A stretch of DNA of 64,000 nucleotides from Burkholderia ubonensis subsp. mesacidophila (GCF_002097715.1 NZ_CP020739.1:62001-126000), one strand, 5' to 3'; shown: positions 1-8,782, numbered from the stretch's first letter. The notes: generated by a model not told the origin, from the letters alone. Made by a program: numbers and translations.

Positions 1-588
1 CGGCGTCCGACCCGCGGCCTGTAATATCTCGAAATATTAAACGATAATGATTCGTATTTTTAATCAATATACCGAGCTGTCGCCTGCCAGCAACAAGCAG
101 CGCTTCGTCGGGCGATGACTTACATCGCACCGATATTTCCCATTCCTGACAAATTGCTTTCGGATAAGGTAATTCCGGCGATGCGTATCGCGTGATTACC
201 TGTTGCGGCGCTGCCGGTTCGTCCTGCCGGCCATGGCATCCGCTGGCCAGGCGAGCGCCCGATACACCGGCGCCGCAGGAAATCGCCGCGATCGATCAGG
301 ATACCGAAGTGGATTTCGCGAGCGAAATCGTCAGCGTGTCGCCGGTCCCAGCCAATTGAGCAGGTACTCGATCCCGCGGTTGCACGGTCGTGGCGGCATT
401 CACGCGATCCGGCGGAAGATGGCGGGGAATATGCATGCCGTGATCCCGTCATGGAGACAGGTCCGGAGGCGCCGCACCTTGCCCGCCAACGTCGGATCTC
501 GCATCGATCCGGGCGTGCGCCCGGGAAACCCTGCTTGCGCCGCCGGCGGTCCAGGACACGCCGGCGGTCGCGGTATCGCGTCGACGCG
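1..588. other. no gene recognised; AT-rich start
   Basis: I see no convincing gene. The first 70 bases are AT-rich and hold a short inverted repeat, AATAT (23-27) and ATATT (34-38), followed by a stretch at 43-61 starting GATAATGAT that resembles a Fur box in its first half only. A 55-codon frame (192-359) ends with a protein-like tail but has no recognisable start or family. Confidence 0.4.
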
Positions 589-1284
589 TTACTCGGTTTT
601 CGCTGCTTGCGGCTCGACCGGCGCCACTTGCGTCCCGGCGTCCGTCGTTTGCGGCTCGGCGACTTCGGCCGGCTGAGCCTGAACGTCGGCCTTCTCCGGT
701 TGCGCGCCGGCCTTCGCGGCTTGTGCAGGCCCCTTTCTCGGGCCGCGTGCCTTCAGTCGTCGCGCGCGTGCCGCGTCGTCCTTCGTCACCCGCCCTACTT
801 CGTTGCCTTGCAGATCGACACGCACCGCATCCTCGACCAGGCAGGACCAGTAACGGTTGCCACGGCACCAGGTCGACATGGCTTCGCGCAGCTCGGCTTC
901 GGTCAGCCCCACTGCCTGCGCCTGGCCGGCGAGATCCGCCCAGATGCCGACCTTCAGCGGCACCTTCGGCGCGGGATTCTTCGGGAATGCCAGCGGGAAG
1001 CGCTTCTGCAGCTTGCCGATCGCGACGACGACCGGATCGACCGGCGCCGACGGCTTGCCGCCGGACGACGGTCTGGCGCCCGTAGACGCTTTGGTGCCGG
1101 ACGACGCCTTCGCGCCCGAAGCCGCCTTCGCCCCGGCGGGCGACTTGGCCCCCGAAGCCGGCTTGCCGCCGGACGACGGCTTGGTTCCGGAATCCGGCTG
1201 CGCCTTCGCGCGCTTCGCATTCCGCTCCTGCTTGGCCTTCGCCGAGAGTTGATCCCGCAGGGCGGCAAGTTGTTCAAAACCCAT
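589..1284 (-). CDS. ProQ/FinO domain RNA-binding protein
   Basis: Predicted RNA chaperone of the ProQ/FinO family, 231 aa, probably cytoplasmic and acting on small RNAs or mRNA ends. The FinO fold lies at about residues 84-175, seen as a KLQKRFPLAFP stretch followed by PLKVGIW, the helical TEAELREAM segment and the RYWSCLVED core. The start at 1284 gives MGFEQLAALRDQL, the usual short N-terminal helix; a longer in-frame extension to 1410 has no family-like sequence. Between residues 29 and 80 lies a low-complexity linker of repeated Lys-x-Ser/Ala-Gly units, and the C-terminal tail is Lys/Ala/Gln/Pro-rich, so both flanks are probably disordered. It stands alone, with no operon partner. Confidence 0.85.
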   Translation of the reverse strand: MGFEQLAALRDQLSAKAKQERNAKRAKAQPDSGTKPSSGGKPASGAKSPAGAKAASGAKASSGTKASTGARPSSGGKPSAPVDPVVVAIGKLQKRFPLAFPKNPAPKVPLKVGIWADLAGQAQAVGLTEAELREAMSTWCRGNRYWSCLVEDAVRVDLQGNEVGRVTKDDAARARRLKARGPRKGPAQAAKAGAQPEKADVQAQPAEVAEPQTTDAGTQVAPVEPQAAKTE

Positions 1285-1638
1285 AAATTCAATCCACCAG
1301 GAATATTGACCGTGGCGTCCACCGCGCACACCGCGCGAGCCCGCGCCGGACATCGCGCAACGGCTCCGGATGGCGGCTTTCGGCCACTCCGTCACCGACA
1401 CGGAAGACACGGCATGAGCAGCATGTCACACGCATCTGTCCAGGCACCCGGCCTCGCTGCCGGATGGAACGCAGGACAGGAGTATACCGCGCGCGTCTCG
1501 TCTGACGGACGGGCGGTTCGCTTTCCTTGTGCGGCCGCAGTCGGGGCCGCAGCTGCTTCAGCGCGTACGTAACCATTTATGGGAGTGCCAGGCCCGCGCC
1601 GGATTCGCCCCCGGTCCGCCCGGTCTTGCGTCTTGTCG
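1285..1638. other. intergenic, nothing recognised
   Basis: About 350 bases upstream of the ProQ-type gene and downstream of the flavodoxin-like gene (both on the minus strand). I see only antisense or GC-bias frames and no clear promoter, repeat or RNA. Confidence 0.4.
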
Positions 1639-2130
1639 TCAGAACACGCCGAGCGCGAGACCGGCCGCCAGGCCCGCGCCGAGTTCGGCGCAGCGCGCGA
1701 GATCGTCAGCGCCGATCGTCTTCGGTGCGAGGATGCGTTCGGGCGTCTGTGCATGAGTGCACACGATCAGGCCCGGCGCCACGTTATTGAGACGCCAGCC
1801 GGTCGCGATGCGATCGATCTGGCGCAACGCGTTCTGTCCGTCGCTGCCGGCACAGATCATCGTCGCGTACGGGCGCCCGTTCACGCGATCGAGCGCCGCG
1901 TAATAGCAGCGATCGAAGAAATCCTTCATCAACCCGGACATCGCGGCGAGATTCTCCGGCGTCGCGAACAGGTACGCATCGGCCGCCAGCACGTCGTCCG
2001 GGCCCGTCTCGTCCGCGCGCTGCAGCCTGACCGACACGCCGGCCTGCTCGCGCGCCGCGCCGGCGGCCGCCTCGGCCATCTGCCGCGTGCCCCCGGTCAT
2101 CGTGTGATAGACGATCAGCAGCGTTTTCAT
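1639..2130 (-). CDS. flavodoxin / NADPH-dependent FMN reductase-like protein
   Basis: A 163-aa flavodoxin-fold protein. The N-terminus MKTLLIVYHTMTGGTRQMAE is the phosphate-binding loop of flavodoxins, and AYLFATPENLAAMSGLMKDFFDR matches the second FMN loop of the NAD(P)H-dependent reductase branch. It likely binds FMN and carries out small electron transfers in the cytoplasm. The start at 2130 was chosen because the FMN loop begins there, and the longer frame to 2172 adds nothing family-like. It lies downstream of the TetR gene on the same strand with about 120 bases between them, so co-transcription is possible but not shown. Its physiological partner cannot be told from sequence. Confidence 0.8.
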   Translation of the reverse strand: MKTLLIVYHTMTGGTRQMAEAAAGAAREQAGVSVRLQRADETGPDDVLAADAYLFATPENLAAMSGLMKDFFDRCYYAALDRVNGRPYATMICAGSDGQNALRQIDRIATGWRLNNVAPGLIVCTHAQTPERILAPKTIGADDLARCAELGAGLAAGLALGVF

Positions 2131-2251
2131 CGGTATTCGTGTATCTCCCGCCCGGCGCATTGCGCCGGCCATATCGCGGCGATGCGATGCCGCACTCGCT
2201 CGCGCGATCCGTGCAACATCGGCATCGGCATCGGCGTGCTTTCAATGTAGC

Positions 2252-2905
2252 TCAACAACCGTTTTCGTCCTTGCCGCCGTCGTCCTGCTTGCGCTCGTAG
2301 TACGCGAGAAACATGTCGGCCGCGGACTCGGCGACCCGCTTCTGCGCCGCTTCATCGAGCGGAGGCTGGCCCATCGTTACCTGCGGCCAGAACGCGGACG
2401 CCTTTATCGCACCCAGCAGCTGAAACGACGCGAAGGCCGGATCCGGCGCTGCGAGCCGGCCGGCAGCGGCAGCCGCGCGAATCCATACCGTCACGTCTTC
2501 CTCGCGCTCGCCGAAACGCTCGACCATGTCGCGCGCGCGCTCCGGCGAATGAATGGCGGCCGCGATCGCGACTCGCGCAAGCGCAATGAAAGACGCGTCG
2601 TTGAGGAGACGCAGCTTGCGCGCCAGTAATTCGAGCAGTTGCCCGCGCAACGGCGCGTCGCCGCGATAGGCAGGCAGGCTGCCGGTCCGGCTTGCGTCCC
2701 AGAGCTGATGCAGGATCGCGGCGAACAGCGCGTCCTTGCTCGGAAAATGGTTGTAGACCGTGCGCTTCGAGACATCCGCGCGCGCCGCGATGCGGTCCAT
2801 GCTGGTCGCGTCGTAACCGGCGGCGAGAAATTCCTCGATCGCGGCGCCGATGATGGCCGCCCGCTTTCGATCCGTCAGACGTTGATGAGTGGCACTCGTA
2901 TCCAT
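2252..2905 (-). CDS. TetR/AcrR family transcriptional regulator
   Basis: A 217-aa one-domain repressor. The N-terminal helix-turn-helix is at about residues 12-60, with the family-typical IIGAAIEEFLAAGYDATSMD, then ADVSKRTVYNHFPSKDALF. The C-terminal half resembles the AefR-like ligand-binding domain (helical, with WIRAAAAAGRL and LLGAIKASAFWPQ). It is divergent from the metallo-hydrolase gene starting near 2977, and a near-palindrome between the two genes (2926-2950) is the obvious operator. It probably represses itself and its neighbour in response to a small hydrophobic molecule; the ligand is unknown. Confidence 0.92.
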   Translation of the reverse strand: MDTSATHQRLTDRKRAAIIGAAIEEFLAAGYDATSMDRIAARADVSKRTVYNHFPSKDALFAAILHQLWDASRTGSLPAYRGDAPLRGQLLELLARKLRLLNDASFIALARVAIAAAIHSPERARDMVERFGEREEDVTVWIRAAAAAGRLAAPDPAFASFQLLGAIKASAFWPQVTMGQPPLDEAAQKRVAESAADMFLAYYERKQDDGGKDENGC

Positions 2906-2925
2906 TCCCGAATTTTACACCCGCC

Positions 2926-2950
2926 AGTTTACTTTTCCCGAAGATAAACT
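2926..2950. promoter_or_regulatory. candidate TetR operator
   Basis: Inverted repeat AGTTTA (2926-2931) and TAAACT (2945-2950) with 13 bases between, in the 70-base gap between the divergent tetR and metallo-hydrolase genes. TetR-family operators are often such palindromes over their own promoter. Only six bases per arm are perfect, so it is a candidate. Confidence 0.45.
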
Positions 2951-2976
2951 ACACTGTGCAGTGCACTTTTATCCGG

Positions 2977-4104
2977 ATGGCTCCCATGACATCGCTCCCC
3001 GATTTCGTTCATCGCACGTTGGGCTTCACCGCCGCGCAGCGCGGCCGCATATCGTCCGCCGGGTCGCGGCAACATGACGGCGAACGCTTCCGCAACGATG
3101 CGCCGCGTCCGGTCGAAGGCGTCGGCAAGATGCTGCGCATCATGTGGAATATGCTGGTCAACAAGCCGCGCGGCGCGGTGCCGGCGGGCGCCCTTCCGGT
3201 CGATACGCTCACCCGCGCACAGCTCGACGCGGCGCCCGACCGCAGCCTGTACCGGCTCGGGCATTCGACGCTGCTCTTCAAGCTGCGCGGCCAGTTCTGG
3301 CTGACCGATCCCGTGTTCGCCGAGCGCGCGTCGCCGTTCCGACGCCTCGGCCCCAAGCGGTTCCACGCACCGCCGATCGCGCTCGCCGACCTGCCGCCGC
3401 TGCGCGGCGTGATCCTGTCGCACGATCACTACGACCACCTCGATCGCGATACGGTGCTCGCGCTGGCCGCGACGACTGGCGTGTTCCTGACGCCGCTCGG
3501 CGTCGGCGATCGCCTGATCGAATGGGGCATCGACGCGGCGAAGGTGCGCCAGCTCGACTGGTGGCAAAGCGCGGAGATCGACGGCCTGGCGTTGACCGCC
3601 ACGCCTGCGCAGCATTTCTCCGGCCGCAGCCTGTTCGACGGCAACAGCACGCTGTGGGCGTCGTGGGTCATCGTCGACGACGATCTGCGCGTGTTCTTCA
3701 GCGGCGACACCGGCTACTTCGACGGCTTCAGGACCATCGGTGAGCGCCTCGGTCCGTTCGACGTGACGCTGATCGAAACGGGCGCGTACGACGCGCAATG
3801 GCCGTATGTCCACATGCAACCCGAAGAGACCGTACAGGCGCATGTGGACCTGCGCGGCCGCTGGCTGGTGCCGATTCACAACGGCACGTTCGATCTGGCG
3901 ATGCACCGCTGGCAAGAGCCGTTCGAGCGAGTAACGGCGCTGGCGGCTGCACGCGGCGTCGAGCTGTCGACGCCGCGCATGGGCGAACGCCTCGCACTGG
4001 CTGCGCCGCATCGCGGCGAGCGGTGGTGGCGCAGCGTCGACGAGAAAGTCGAAGCGACGAAGCCGCCGAGGCTGGCACTGTGCGCGTCGCGGGCGGCCAA
4101 GTGA
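2977..4104 (+). CDS. MBL-fold metallo-hydrolase (UlaG / NAPE-PLD-like)
   Basis: Metal-dependent hydrolase of the metallo-beta-lactamase fold, 375 aa from the ATG at 2977 (the ATG at 2986 is also possible; the upstream codon at 2956 is GTG). The metal motif HDHYDH lies at about residues 149-154, preceded by GVILS. Further ligands appear in PAQHFSGR, in FSGDTGYF and in VPIHNGTFDLAMH, the pattern of the UlaG/NAPE-PLD branch rather than of true beta-lactamases. Substrate unknown; the family acts on phosphodiesters and lactones. It is divergent from a TetR gene, so expression is probably induced by the TetR ligand. Confidence 0.85.
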   Translation: MAPMTSLPDFVHRTLGFTAAQRGRISSAGSRQHDGERFRNDAPRPVEGVGKMLRIMWNMLVNKPRGAVPAGALPVDTLTRAQLDAAPDRSLYRLGHSTLLFKLRGQFWLTDPVFAERASPFRRLGPKRFHAPPIALADLPPLRGVILSHDHYDHLDRDTVLALAATTGVFLTPLGVGDRLIEWGIDAAKVRQLDWWQSAEIDGLALTATPAQHFSGRSLFDGNSTLWASWVIVDDDLRVFFSGDTGYFDGFRTIGERLGPFDVTLIETGAYDAQWPYVHMQPEETVQAHVDLRGRWLVPIHNGTFDLAMHRWQEPFERVTALAAARGVELSTPRMGERLALAAPHRGERWWRSVDEKVEATKPPRLALCASRAAK

Positions 4105-4226
4105 GTGTGTCGGTTGCGCGTGCCGCTTTCCACACGTCATGCGCAAGCAAGACCACTAGCGCGACCGGGCCCTGTGCCCGGGATAGCCGGCTTTGAATAT
4201 GCGCTCCTGCCCTTCCAGATTCGATG

Positions 4227-5096
4227 CTACGCGTCGAACCGGATCTCGCCGTTCTCGATGGCAGCCTGGCTGCCGTATTGCCAGGTGACGTTGCGGTGTT
4301 CATGTCCGATCGGCAGACCCGAGTAGATCGGCAGGCCGAAGCCGCCCAGCACGTCGACAAGCATCTGCTCGAGCGTGAAATCCGCGCCGTCCGGGATCGG
4401 GCAGCGCGTGAATTGCCCGAGCACGAACGCGCGGGCCCCGTCGAACGCGCCGCTCAGACGCAATTGCGTCAGGCTGCGGTCGAGTCGGTAGCCGAATTCC
4501 GTCACGTCCTCCAGCAGGACGATCGCGTCGCGCGAGCGAAGCGACCAGCGCGTACCCGCGACGCTCGCGAGCACCGTCACGTTGCCGCCGCACAGACGTC
4601 CCTGCACCGCACCGGGAGCGCCGGACAAATGCCGCAAGCTCAGCGCGGCGCGTTCGCCGCCGGTCAGCACGGCACACATGTCGGCACGCGTCGCGTCGTC
4701 GACCTTGGTCGCCAGGCTGTGGAATGTCGGGCCATGCAACAAGCGCACGCCGGGCCGGTCGGCGAGCGCGCAGAACAGCGACGTCGCGTCGGAAAAACCG
4801 ATGATCGTCTTCGGCGTCGCGATCTCGTCGGGCAGGTGCTCGAGCAGATGCGCGCAACCGAATCCGCCCCGCGCGAGCCAGACGATGTCGATCGACGGGT
4901 CCATCAGCATGCGCCGCAGATCGTCCGCGCGCTCCTCGGCGGTACCGGCGAAATAGCGGTACCGGCTGCCGAGATGCGCGCCCGTCGTGACCTTGAAGCC
5001 CCAGCTTTCGACGAGCGCGATGCCGCGCTCGACGCCTTGCGGATCGGGCACACCCGCGGGAGCGACTACGCCCACTGTCTTGCGTCTTGATTCCAT
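4227..5096 (-). CDS. LD-carboxypeptidase (peptidase S66, LdcA/MccF family)
   Basis: Serine peptidase of family S66, 289 aa, which in LdcA trims the terminal D-Ala from murein tetrapeptides and in MccF cleaves microcin C adducts. The nucleophile Ser is in IIGFSDAT, the Glu in LLEDVTEFGYRLDRSL and the His in GLPIGHEHRN, so the catalytic Ser-Glu-His set looks complete. The start at 5096 gives MESRRKTVGVVAPAG, the usual beginning of the family; no signal peptide is seen, so it is cytoplasmic. It is convergent with the metallo-hydrolase and ends just before the biosynthetic locus. Murein recycling is the default reading; self-protection against an aminoacyl-type toxin is an alternative given the adjacent NRPS locus. 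Confidence 0.88.
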   Translation of the reverse strand: MESRRKTVGVVAPAGVPDPQGVERGIALVESWGFKVTTGAHLGSRYRYFAGTAEERADDLRRMLMDPSIDIVWLARGGFGCAHLLEHLPDEIATPKTIIGFSDATSLFCALADRPGVRLLHGPTFHSLATKVDDATRADMCAVLTGGERAALSLRHLSGAPGAVQGRLCGGNVTVLASVAGTRWSLRSRDAIVLLEDVTEFGYRLDRSLTQLRLSGAFDGARAFVLGQFTRCPIPDGADFTLEQMLVDVLGGFGLPIYSGLPIGHEHRNVTWQYGSQAAIENGEIRFDA

Positions 5097-5157
5097 TGAA
5101 CGGATAACGTGAAGGGTGAGAACCTGCTGAATATACCCGACACCACCCGCGCGTCGC

Positions 5158-6504
5158 TCACCCGTGCAAGGCGGCATCGAACGCGTGAGGGTGCCGGTCT
5201 CCGGCGTCCGCGAATCCGTTTCGCTGCCAGCGCCGTTTGAGAATCACCGTCGACGCGAAATCGCCGACCGATCGATGCGGGTCCCATTCGATCGGCGAAC
5301 CGAGCAGCACGTCGATCGGATGCACCTCGGAGCCGTCGTCGTTGCGCGCCCTCCCCAGCGTCAACGCGTCGGTCGGTATCGCGGCGATCGAGTCGCCGTC
5401 GAATCCGCGCAACGACCACAGCACGCGCTTCATCTGCGTGAGGTACTGAACCTGGTTGAAGCTGCCGAAGCACTGGAACTGGTTCACGAATGCGATCGAT
5501 GCGAATACCGGGAACAGGCCCGGACACAGAACGCGGTCCCGCAGCGCCGCCGCGACCGACGCCGGCTCCCAGCCCAGGTCGAAGCCCCGTCCGGTCAGGC
5601 GGGCGCCGTCGATGCGCAGTTGCTCGCAGCGATCGCCGTCCGGCCCCGCGCAGCTGAACCAGGAAACATGCGGCAGCGCCTGCCGCAGCCGCGTGTTCAA
5701 TGCGGCATCGAAACACAGCCGCGCCATCGGGTGGCCGTCGTCGAGCAGCACCGTCTGCAGATAGTCGGACACCAGCTCGCATAGATCGAGGAATACCATC
5801 GGACGGCCGAAGATGGCGCTCTCCAGCCTTGCGCACATCGTGGTTGCGAGCGCGGACATGTCGGCGGTGATCGCGGGCGGCACGATGCGCTGCAAGGGTT
5901 CGCTCAGATACGGCAGCAGCTCGTGCGTCCGGTCCGGCACGCGTGCGCCGAACACGAGCCTGCGTGCCAGACGGGCCGGGACGAGCGAGACGCGCCGCTC
6001 GCGCGTCCCGTGACGGCGATCGCGATCCGCGCGCGCCAGGTCGCGCCACGCCGGGCAGCGCGCATCGATCACGTCGCTCAAGCCGTAGCGGTCGCCGAAA
6101 TTCAGGCACCCCGATTTCGCGTCGTTGCTGAACGGCACGCCGCTGAATACGCCGATCACGCAGGGCGTATCGGGGCCGTTCGCAGCCAGCGTCGACAGCC
6201 AGTCGACGCCGAAGAAGCCGGGACCGTTGCTCAGCGTCAGGTGACCGCTGGTCTGCAGCGTCCGGCCGTGCTCCAGGCGGGCGAGCGCGTCCGCGGCGTC
6301 CGCGTCCGGCAGGCCGCTGCGGTCCAGCGCCCGCCGCAGCGCATTCCGGAACGGCGGATCCATCGGCGACGCAGGCCGATAGCGCGCCAGCTCCCGCATG
6401 TAGTCGCCGACAGGCAGGTCGAAGATCGCGAGCATGCGTTCGGCGAACAGGTTCGGCCCGGCGTCGCGCAGCGCCGCACGCGCAAGCTCGGCCGCGCCGG
6501 TCAC
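5158..6504 (-). CDS. unrecognised protein of the biosynthetic locus
   Basis: A 448-aa protein I cannot assign. The GTG start at 6504 overlaps the FkbH stop as GTGA, the same kind of coupling seen elsewhere in this locus, and codon use matches the neighbours. Visible features are a central Gly/Pro-rich segment (GHLTLSNGPGFFGVDWLS), a motif GVFSGVPFSNDAKSG, several conserved-looking Cys (for example SCAGPDGDRC and LCPGLFPVF), and Trp/His-rich patches near the C-terminus. There is no signal peptide or membrane segment. It is the last gene of the minus-strand block with the hydroxyacyl dehydrogenase, ACP and FkbH, so it may act on the ACP-bound C3 unit or on the finished chain. The function is open. 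Confidence 0.7.
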   Translation of the reverse strand: MTGAAELARAALRDAGPNLFAERMLAIFDLPVGDYMRELARYRPASPMDPPFRNALRRALDRSGLPDADAADALARLEHGRTLQTSGHLTLSNGPGFFGVDWLSTLAANGPDTPCVIGVFSGVPFSNDAKSGCLNFGDRYGLSDVIDARCPAWRDLARADRDRRHGTRERRVSLVPARLARRLVFGARVPDRTHELLPYLSEPLQRIVPPAITADMSALATTMCARLESAIFGRPMVFLDLCELVSDYLQTVLLDDGHPMARLCFDAALNTRLRQALPHVSWFSCAGPDGDRCEQLRIDGARLTGRGFDLGWEPASVAAALRDRVLCPGLFPVFASIAFVNQFQCFGSFNQVQYLTQMKRVLWSLRGFDGDSIAAIPTDALTLGRARNDDGSEVHPIDVLLGSPIEWDPHRSVGDFASTVILKRRWQRNGFADAGDRHPHAFDAALHG

Positions 6505-7583
6505 GAACGTGCCGCGCACGACGCGGGCACGCGGTCGAATGCCGTCGCGTCGATCGCGATATACGGCGGCACCGCGCGTTCCCCGGGCGCTTCCAGGCGC
6601 AGGACCTGGATGGCCGGGTCGACCGCCTCCACGCTGTCCGACCGGAAGCCCGCGAGCCGGTAGGTGAGTTCCATCGGCCGGTTGCGGCCGGTGCCGCGCC
6701 AGTCGGCGGTGATGCCCCGGCGCGCCGCTACCCCGCGATTGATGATGGTATGCAGAAACGCGTTCCCGACACCGCGGTTGACGACGCGACACGACGTCAG
6801 GAACAGCCGGATCCGCCAGTCCCGGTCCCCGAGCTCGACGAGCGCCAGGCCGACCGTGCCGTATGTGCCGTAACGATCGTCGACGTCGCAGATCAGTATC
6901 GCGAACCGCTCGTCGTCGAGCAGCGCGTGCAGCGTGTCGCGATCGTACGGAATGCCGGTGGTGTTCATCTGGTTGGTGCGACGCGTCAGCTCCTCGGCGC
7001 GCTCGAGATCGTCCTCGGTCGCCCGCGCGATGCGCATGCGCATGCCGAGGCTTGCGAGGAATGCGTCGGCAGGCCCCTCGAAGCGCTCCTGGTCCGACTT
7101 CCGGCGCGCCTCCTCCTGATAGCGCAGCCGCCGCTCGCCGGCATCCCGGCTGATCACGGCGGGATTCACGTGCGGCAGATCCGGCAGCGTCGCATAGGCG
7201 GCGGCGTCGATGCAGACGACGTTCGGCAGTTCGCTGCGTATCTCGTCGCGCTCGAACGCGAGATCGTCGACCATCATCAGCGCGTTCTCGCCGATGTTCA
7301 GGATCTCGCACAAACGCTTGAGCATCGCCGATTTCGGATACCAGCCGACCTGCGGCGCGACGAAGAACTCGCCGATGCCGAGCCCTTCGAGCCGCGCGAC
7401 CACGTCGTCATGATTGTTCTTGCTCGCGATCGACTGCAGGATGCCGCGCCCGTCCAGTGCCCGGATGATCGCCTCGATGCCGGGCTTCAGGCGTTGCCCG
7501 CCGCCTTCCAGCAGCGCGCCCTCCCACAGCGTGTCATCGCAGTCCCAGACGACGCACTTGGTCACGCCGCGTTCGTCGCGCAT
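6501..7583 (-). CDS. FkbH-like glyceryl-ACP synthase (HAD domain plus GNAT)
   Basis: FkbH-family enzymes take 1,3-bisphosphoglycerate, remove phosphate with a HAD domain and load the glyceryl unit on a free ACP. The HAD motif WDCDDT is at residues 13-18 (Asp14, Asp16). MMVDDLAFERDEI is the late HAD acidic motif, and a GNAT-like half (about residues 190-345) contains LTRRTNQMNTTG, typical of FkbH. The ATG at 7583 has a strong GGAGG six bases upstream and overlaps the ACP gene by 22 bases. A GTG at 7565 is a weaker alternative. The next gene overlaps its stop. Together with ACP, dehydrogenase and acyl-CoA dehydrogenase it points to a hydroxymalonyl-ACP extender. Confidence 0.92.
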   Translation of the reverse strand: MRDERGVTKCVVWDCDDTLWEGALLEGGGQRLKPGIEAIIRALDGRGILQSIASKNNHDDVVARLEGLGIGEFFVAPQVGWYPKSAMLKRLCEILNIGENALMMVDDLAFERDEIRSELPNVVCIDAAAYATLPDLPHVNPAVISRDAGERRLRYQEEARRKSDQERFEGPADAFLASLGMRMRIARATEDDLERAEELTRRTNQMNTTGIPYDRDTLHALLDDERFAILICDVDDRYGTYGTVGLALVELGDRDWRIRLFLTSCRVVNRGVGNAFLHTIINRGVAARRGITADWRGTGRNRPMELTYRLAGFRSDSVEAVDPAIQVLRLEAPGERAVPPYIAIDATAFDRVPASCAARS

Positions 7584-7852
7584 GCATTTCCTCCGGCGGC
7601 GACAGGGGCAGCCCCGGTCAGCCGGGAGTCGATATAAGCGGCGATCGCGCGGATGCTGCCCAGGTTGGCCTGGGTCAGATCGTCGCCCTCGACCGTGAAC
7701 CCGAACGTCGTCTCGATCCAGTCGACGACGGCCATCGCCGTCAACGAGGTCAGCAGCCCACGCTCGAACAGATTCTCTTCCTGATCGATGAACGGCCGGT
7801 TCGTCAGTCCCTGCAGAAACGTCCGGACGGTATCTCGTGTGTCATTGCTCAT
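7562..7852 (-). CDS. free-standing acyl carrier protein (glyceryl/hydroxymalonyl carrier)
   Basis: A 96-aa ACP. The phosphopantetheine-accepting Ser sits in ERGLLTSLTAM, the usual site just before helix II, followed by the amphipathic VVDWIETTFGF helix. Its start overlaps the dehydrogenase stop as ATGA, and the next gene is FkbH, so it is almost certainly the carrier on which the glyceryl unit is loaded and oxidised. The C-terminal 20 residues are an Ala/Gly-rich tail. Confidence 0.9.
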   Translation of the reverse strand: MSNDTRDTVRTFLQGLTNRPFIDQEENLFERGLLTSLTAMAVVDWIETTFGFTVEGDDLTQANLGSIRAIAAYIDSRLTGAAPVAAGGNACATNAA

Positions 7853-8736
7853 GCTTTCGTCTCGCGATAGGTGTGGAATCCCGTTCCCGTCTTGTGCCCC
7901 AGCGATCCGGCCGCGACCAGCCGCGACAGCAGCGCCTTCGGCTCGTAGAAACGGTCATTCGATTCGTCGCGCAGCACGATCAGGCTGTCGCGAATGACGT
8001 CGAGCCCGATGAGGTCGGCGGTCGCGAGCGGCCCCGTCTGGTGCCCGAGGCATCGCACGAATAGCGCGTCGACATCCTCGGCAGAGGCAACGCCGCGCTC
8101 GACGAGGCCGATGGCCTCGTTGATCGCGACCATCAGCACGCGGTTGATCACGAACCCCGTTGCGTCGTTGACGATGTTGAAGCGCTTGCCGAGTCGCCCC
8201 AGAAACCCGGCAACCGTATCGATCGTCTGATCCGACGTGTGCGGCCCGCGGATCAGTTCGACCGCGTCCCGCACCGCCGCGGGATTCATGAAATGGATGC
8301 CGACCGTCCGGTCAGGACGTTGCGTCCACGTATCGATCGTCGCCACCGAGATGCACGACGTGTTGGTCGCAAAGAGCGTGCGGGGCGGACTCGCGTCCTC
8401 GAGCGCCCGGTAGAGCCGCGCCTTCGCGGCGACGTTCTCGGTGATGCATTCGATCGCGATCGCGACGTCGAGCCGGCTCGGCAACGCGTCGACAATGCGG
8501 ATCCGCGCGCAGATGTCGGCGAACGGCGCGCGCGGCGCCGATTCCGGCTTCGCGACGAAGCGCGCAAGCTGATACGCCCGCCTCAGGCGCTCGTTGAACG
8601 AGGCCCGCGCCTGCGCGTCCGTTTCGACGACCGTAACGTCAAACCCGGACATCGCGACATTCAGCGCGATGCCGTTGCCCATGACACCGCCGCCGATCAC
8701 GGCGACGGGAAAATCCGCCACATCGATATCCGTCAT
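7849..8736 (-). CDS. 3-hydroxyacyl-CoA dehydrogenase family oxidoreductase (glyceryl-ACP oxidation)
   Basis: NAD-dependent dehydrogenase, 295 aa, of the 3-hydroxyacyl-CoA dehydrogenase family. The nucleotide-binding loop AVIGGGVMGNGIA is at about residues 12-24. FATNTSCISV, HFMNPA and the NDATGFVINRVL segment are family signatures. In FkbH-type pathways this enzyme oxidises the C3 hydroxyl of glyceryl-ACP to the aldehyde. The start at 8736 was preferred over 8754 because GAGG lies eight bases upstream. It is the first gene of a four-gene block read away from the PKS, so 8737-8966 is probably a shared divergent promoter region. Confidence 0.9.
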   Translation of the reverse strand: MTDIDVADFPVAVIGGGVMGNGIALNVAMSGFDVTVVETDAQARASFNERLRRAYQLARFVAKPESAPRAPFADICARIRIVDALPSRLDVAIAIECITENVAAKARLYRALEDASPPRTLFATNTSCISVATIDTWTQRPDRTVGIHFMNPAAVRDAVELIRGPHTSDQTIDTVAGFLGRLGKRFNIVNDATGFVINRVLMVAINEAIGLVERGVASAEDVDALFVRCLGHQTGPLATADLIGLDVIRDSLIVLRDESNDRFYEPKALLSRLVAAGSLGHKTGTGFHTYRETKA

Positions 8737-8766
8737 TACACGCGCCTCGACCATGCCTCGCGAATT

Positions 8767-8782
8767 CGTCCGGGACCGGACG
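8767..8782. promoter_or_regulatory. palindrome in the divergent promoter region
   Basis: CGTCCGG and CCGGACG separated by two bases, between the minus-strand dehydrogenase (start 8736) and the plus-strand PKS (start 8967). It is a seven-base perfect inverted repeat in the only gap that can hold promoters for both blocks, so it is a candidate operator. No factor is identified; in such GC-rich DNA chance is not excluded. Confidence 0.35.

Noticed and set aside
43-61. Fur-box-like sequence starting GATAATGAT
   Set aside because: Only about 13 of 19 positions fit, the second half is a T run, and no iron-related gene follows.
192-359. A 55-codon frame ending in a protein-like tail (TEVDFASEIVSVSPVPAN)
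   Set aside because: Starts at GTG without a ribosome site, matches nothing I know, and the first half is not protein-like. It could be a gene remnant.
5158-6504. Faint likeness of the unknown protein to BshC-type cysteine ligases (a GxxxxGP segment)
   Set aside because: Only a few residues agree and the surrounding BshC motifs are absent, so I leave it unassigned.
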